Source: JANMCE01 sp963791625
Lineage (GTDB): Bacteria; Actinomycetota; Acidimicrobiia; Acidimicrobiales; Ilumatobacteraceae
Direction of reading: 5' to 3'
Length of the DNA: 64,000 nt
Assembly: GCA_963791625.1 (NCBI GenBank)
Contig: CAWBTA010000016.1
Span: 248,001-312,000, forward strand
Positions within the stretch are counted from its first letter, which is position 1; the number at the start of each line of letters is the position of its first letter. A program made the position numbers and the translations under genes. The notes below the pieces were generated by a model that had not been told where the DNA came from, searched no databases, and saw only the letters and a program-made list of their open reading frames with translations. Below, piece by piece: positions 62,492 to 64,000 of this stretch.

Positions 62492-63601
62492 TCAGCTCCT
62501 TGCGCCGATTTCGCCCCGGTGCTGGTTGGGGAACACCGTCGCGACCTCGTCCTCGCTCCAACCCTCGCGGGACAGTCGCTGCAGCTCGTCGGTCACTGGC
62601 TTCCGATTGGCCTGGAACAGCGCCAGAGCCTCGGCAACGGAACCGGCCTCAACCAGCGCGTCAGCGATTGCTCCGGCGTCGAGTATGCCGGAGTTCGCAC
62701 CCTGCCCTTGGTGGTGGCACATGGCATGCGCTGCATCGCCGACGAGCACGACGGAATCGGAATGCCAGGAGGCAATCGGGTCGATGTCGTACACCGAGCG
62801 AAGGTTGACGTCGGCCATATCGAGCCCGGCCGTGATCGCCACTATGCGCTCGTCGAACCCCTGAACGACCTTGAGTAGCTGCTCCTTGGTAGACGTCGGG
62901 GCCGGCGTGGAGTCCGCGTTCAAGCAGGTCACGTCGTAGGAAACCTCACCGCGATGCAACAGCGGCAGCACGTACACCTTGGTGCCGTGGCCCATGAACA
63001 TGCGGAAGTTTCCGTCATCGACCAGACCGAAGGTCTCCGACATGGGGATCACAACGCGGTACGCGTGCTCGCCGGCGAACACGGGCCGTTTGTCGCTGAA
63101 GAGCTGGGCGCGGACCTGCGAACGGATGCCGTCGGCCCCGATCACCAGATCGGCGGTGACGGTCGCACCGTTGGTAAAGGTGGCGGTCGCGCGGTTGCCA
63201 TGATCTTCGATGTTCGAGAGCCGGTGCCCGAGCTTGACCATGCCCGTGGGGAGCGCAGCGAGCAGGGTGTCGATGAAGTCGCCGCGGTGCACGAAACGGG
63301 TCGTCGAGTGGAAGACCTCCTTCTCCGGCCACTCCTCCATCGCAATCCGGTGCCCGGTAGCGGTGAGGATTTCGAAGTAGTCGCTCGGCGAGGTGACGGC
63401 CGCGATGGCATCAAACAGGCCCAGCTTGCGGAACTGGTCCACGGTGGACGGGCGCAGGCCGATGCCGGCGCCCACCTCCTTGATCGCCTGCGCCTGCTCG
63501 TAGACGGTGACGTTGGCACCGAGCAGGCTGATGGCCCGGGCCGTTGTGGCGCCGGCGTAGCCGGCACCGATGATGGCGACGTCGAGGTTCTTCAAGTCCA
63601 T
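62492..63601 (-). CDS. FAD-dependent monooxygenase, salicylate/3-hydroxybenzoate hydroxylase-like
   Basis: A 369-residue class A flavoprotein. The FAD motif VAIIGAGYAGATTARAI (about 8-24), the AGIGLRPSTVDQFRKLGL segment, DLVIGADGIRSQVRAQL and VVLVGDAAHAMCHHQGQGANSG are all present. These are typical of NAD(P)H-dependent hydroxylases of benzoate-type acids. ATG 63601. It lies 12 bp after the phosphotriesterase-like gene and 4 bp before the HSL-type hydrolase gene, so one operon. Confidence 0.9.
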   Translation of the reverse strand: MDLKNLDVAIIGAGYAGATTARAISLLGANVTVYEQAQAIKEVGAGIGLRPSTVDQFRKLGLFDAIAAVTSPSDYFEILTATGHRIAMEEWPEKEVFHSTTRFVHRGDFIDTLLAALPTGMVKLGHRLSNIEDHGNRATATFTNGATVTADLVIGADGIRSQVRAQLFSDKRPVFAGEHAYRVVIPMSETFGLVDDGNFRMFMGHGTKVYVLPLLHRGEVSYDVTCLNADSTPAPTSTKEQLLKVVQGFDERIVAITAGLDMADVNLRSVYDIDPIASWHSDSVVLVGDAAHAMCHHQGQGANSGILDAGAIADALVEAGSVAEALALFQANRKPVTDELQRLSREGWSEDEVATVFPNQHRGEIGARS

Positions 63602-63613
63602 GGTCGTGTCTCC

Positions 63614-64000
63614 TCAGATCAGTGGTTGGAGGGTCAGGAATTCAGCAGCGTTCTCAACGAAAATCCGGTCGATGACGGCATCACCAATGCCCGCCGCCTT
63701 CAGATCCGGCAGCAGCTGCTCAAAGAGGTAGTTCACGGTGTGGCCCTTCACGCCGGGCCAGCCAAGAGGCGAGCAGTTGGCGTCCGCGGACGCCAACACC
63801 GAATCGACGAGGCCGTTGTTGATGAACGTGAGCAGGTGGTCGAGCCGTTCGTTACGATGACGACCCCAGAATGGAGGGTCAGGCAATTCGAGGTCGTAGC
63901 CGAACGTGTCGAACCCGATGCGACCACCCTTGGCGATGATCGCCTTCTCGTTCACCAGACCCTGACTGACGCCATCATCGGCATGGCCGAACAGCACACG
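63614..64000 (-). CDS. Phosphotriesterase-family/amidohydrolase protein (C-terminal part)
   Basis: The visible ~128 residues are the C-terminal half of a TIM-barrel metal hydrolase. FGHADDGVSQGLVNEKAIIA, GGRIGFDTFGYDLELP and the final metal-ligand region VDSVLASADANCSPLGWPG are typical of phosphotriesterase-like lactonases, with Asp in the ASADANC block. It ends in the usual IFVENAAEFLTL. The start lies outside the window. It is the first gene seen of the minus-strand operon running to 56931. Confidence 0.8.
   Translation of the reverse strand, partial: RVLFGHADDGVSQGLVNEKAIIAKGGRIGFDTFGYDLELPDPPFWGRHRNERLDHLLTFINNGLVDSVLASADANCSPLGWPGVKGHTVNYLFEQLLPDLKAAGIGDAVIDRIFVENAAEFLTLQPLI

Noticed and set aside
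1..64000. CRISPR arrays, insertion sequences, integrases, toxin-antitoxin pairs
   Set aside because: I saw no regular spaced repeats, transposase motifs (DDE, HUH) or integrase motifs in the window.

Overview
This is a high-GC chromosomal stretch from an actinobacterium. The gene content suggests a free-living Acidimicrobiia/Ilumatobacter-like lineage: several luciferase-like (probably F420-linked) oxidoreductases, a mycothiol-type DinB-fold protein, many acyl-CoA and aromatic catabolism genes, and very tight gene packing with ATGA/GTGA/TGATG overlaps. The taxonomic placement is inference. There is one tRNA gene (Arg, anticodon TCG at 37130-37202), no rRNA, no CRISPR array, and no recognisable insertion sequence or phage.

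Layout. 1-3.7 kb: housekeeping and accessory genes (TetR regulator, stomatin-like SPFH protein, 2OG-Fe(II) oxygenase, SpoU rRNA/tRNA methyltransferase). 3.9-8.4 kb: a complete olefin biosynthesis operon, oleA, a fused oleBC, and oleD, preceded by a perfect 14-bp palindrome. 8.4-17.7 kb: mixed genes (MsrB, aminotransferase, AraC regulator, a family-A DNA polymerase-like gene, a luciferase-like oxidoreductase coupled to an alpha/beta hydrolase). 17.7-22.6 kb: a heterodimeric ABC exporter pair and a flavin monooxygenase. 22.6-37 kb: catabolic genes. These include a ring-hydroxylation/ring-cleavage pair (HpaB-type monooxygenase plus VOC dioxygenase), a berberine-bridge-type flavoprotein, a small operon of LLM oxidoreductase-MarR-acyl-CoA ligase-LLM-MBL hydrolase, a fumarylacetoacetase-family enzyme, uracil-DNA glycosylase and a sulfatase. 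37-44.8 kb: tRNA-Arg, AlkB-like protein, a nested inverted-repeat intergenic region, PadR regulator, an ECF sigma factor fused to a membrane anchor, and a lipoprotein. 44.8-48 kb: alpha-galactosidase and aldo/keto reductase. 48-64 kb: a dense catabolic island with enoyl-CoA hydratase, thioesterase, acyl-CoA ligase, a second VOC+HpaB pair, a phosphotransferase, a KstR2-like TetR regulator, and a long minus-strand operon of two FAD monooxygenases, three hydrolases and a phosphotriesterase-like protein.

How the genes may work together. OleA would condense two fatty acyl-CoAs, OleD reduce the beta-keto acid, and OleBC form and then decarboxylate a beta-lactone, giving a long-chain internal alkene. 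The VOC+HpaB pairs look like phenol ortho-hydroxylation followed by extradiol ring opening, with hydrolases and CoA ligases nearby for later steps. The substrates are not evident from sequence. A perfect match to the published KstR2 consensus sits in front of the second pair, and a KstR2-like regulator lies 3 kb downstream.

A caution about the sequence itself: at least eight otherwise intact genes carry one to three single-base frameshifts each, most of them one surplus base. This looks more like residual indel error in the assembly than real gene decay. Coordinates below span each whole reconstructed gene, with the frameshift positions given.
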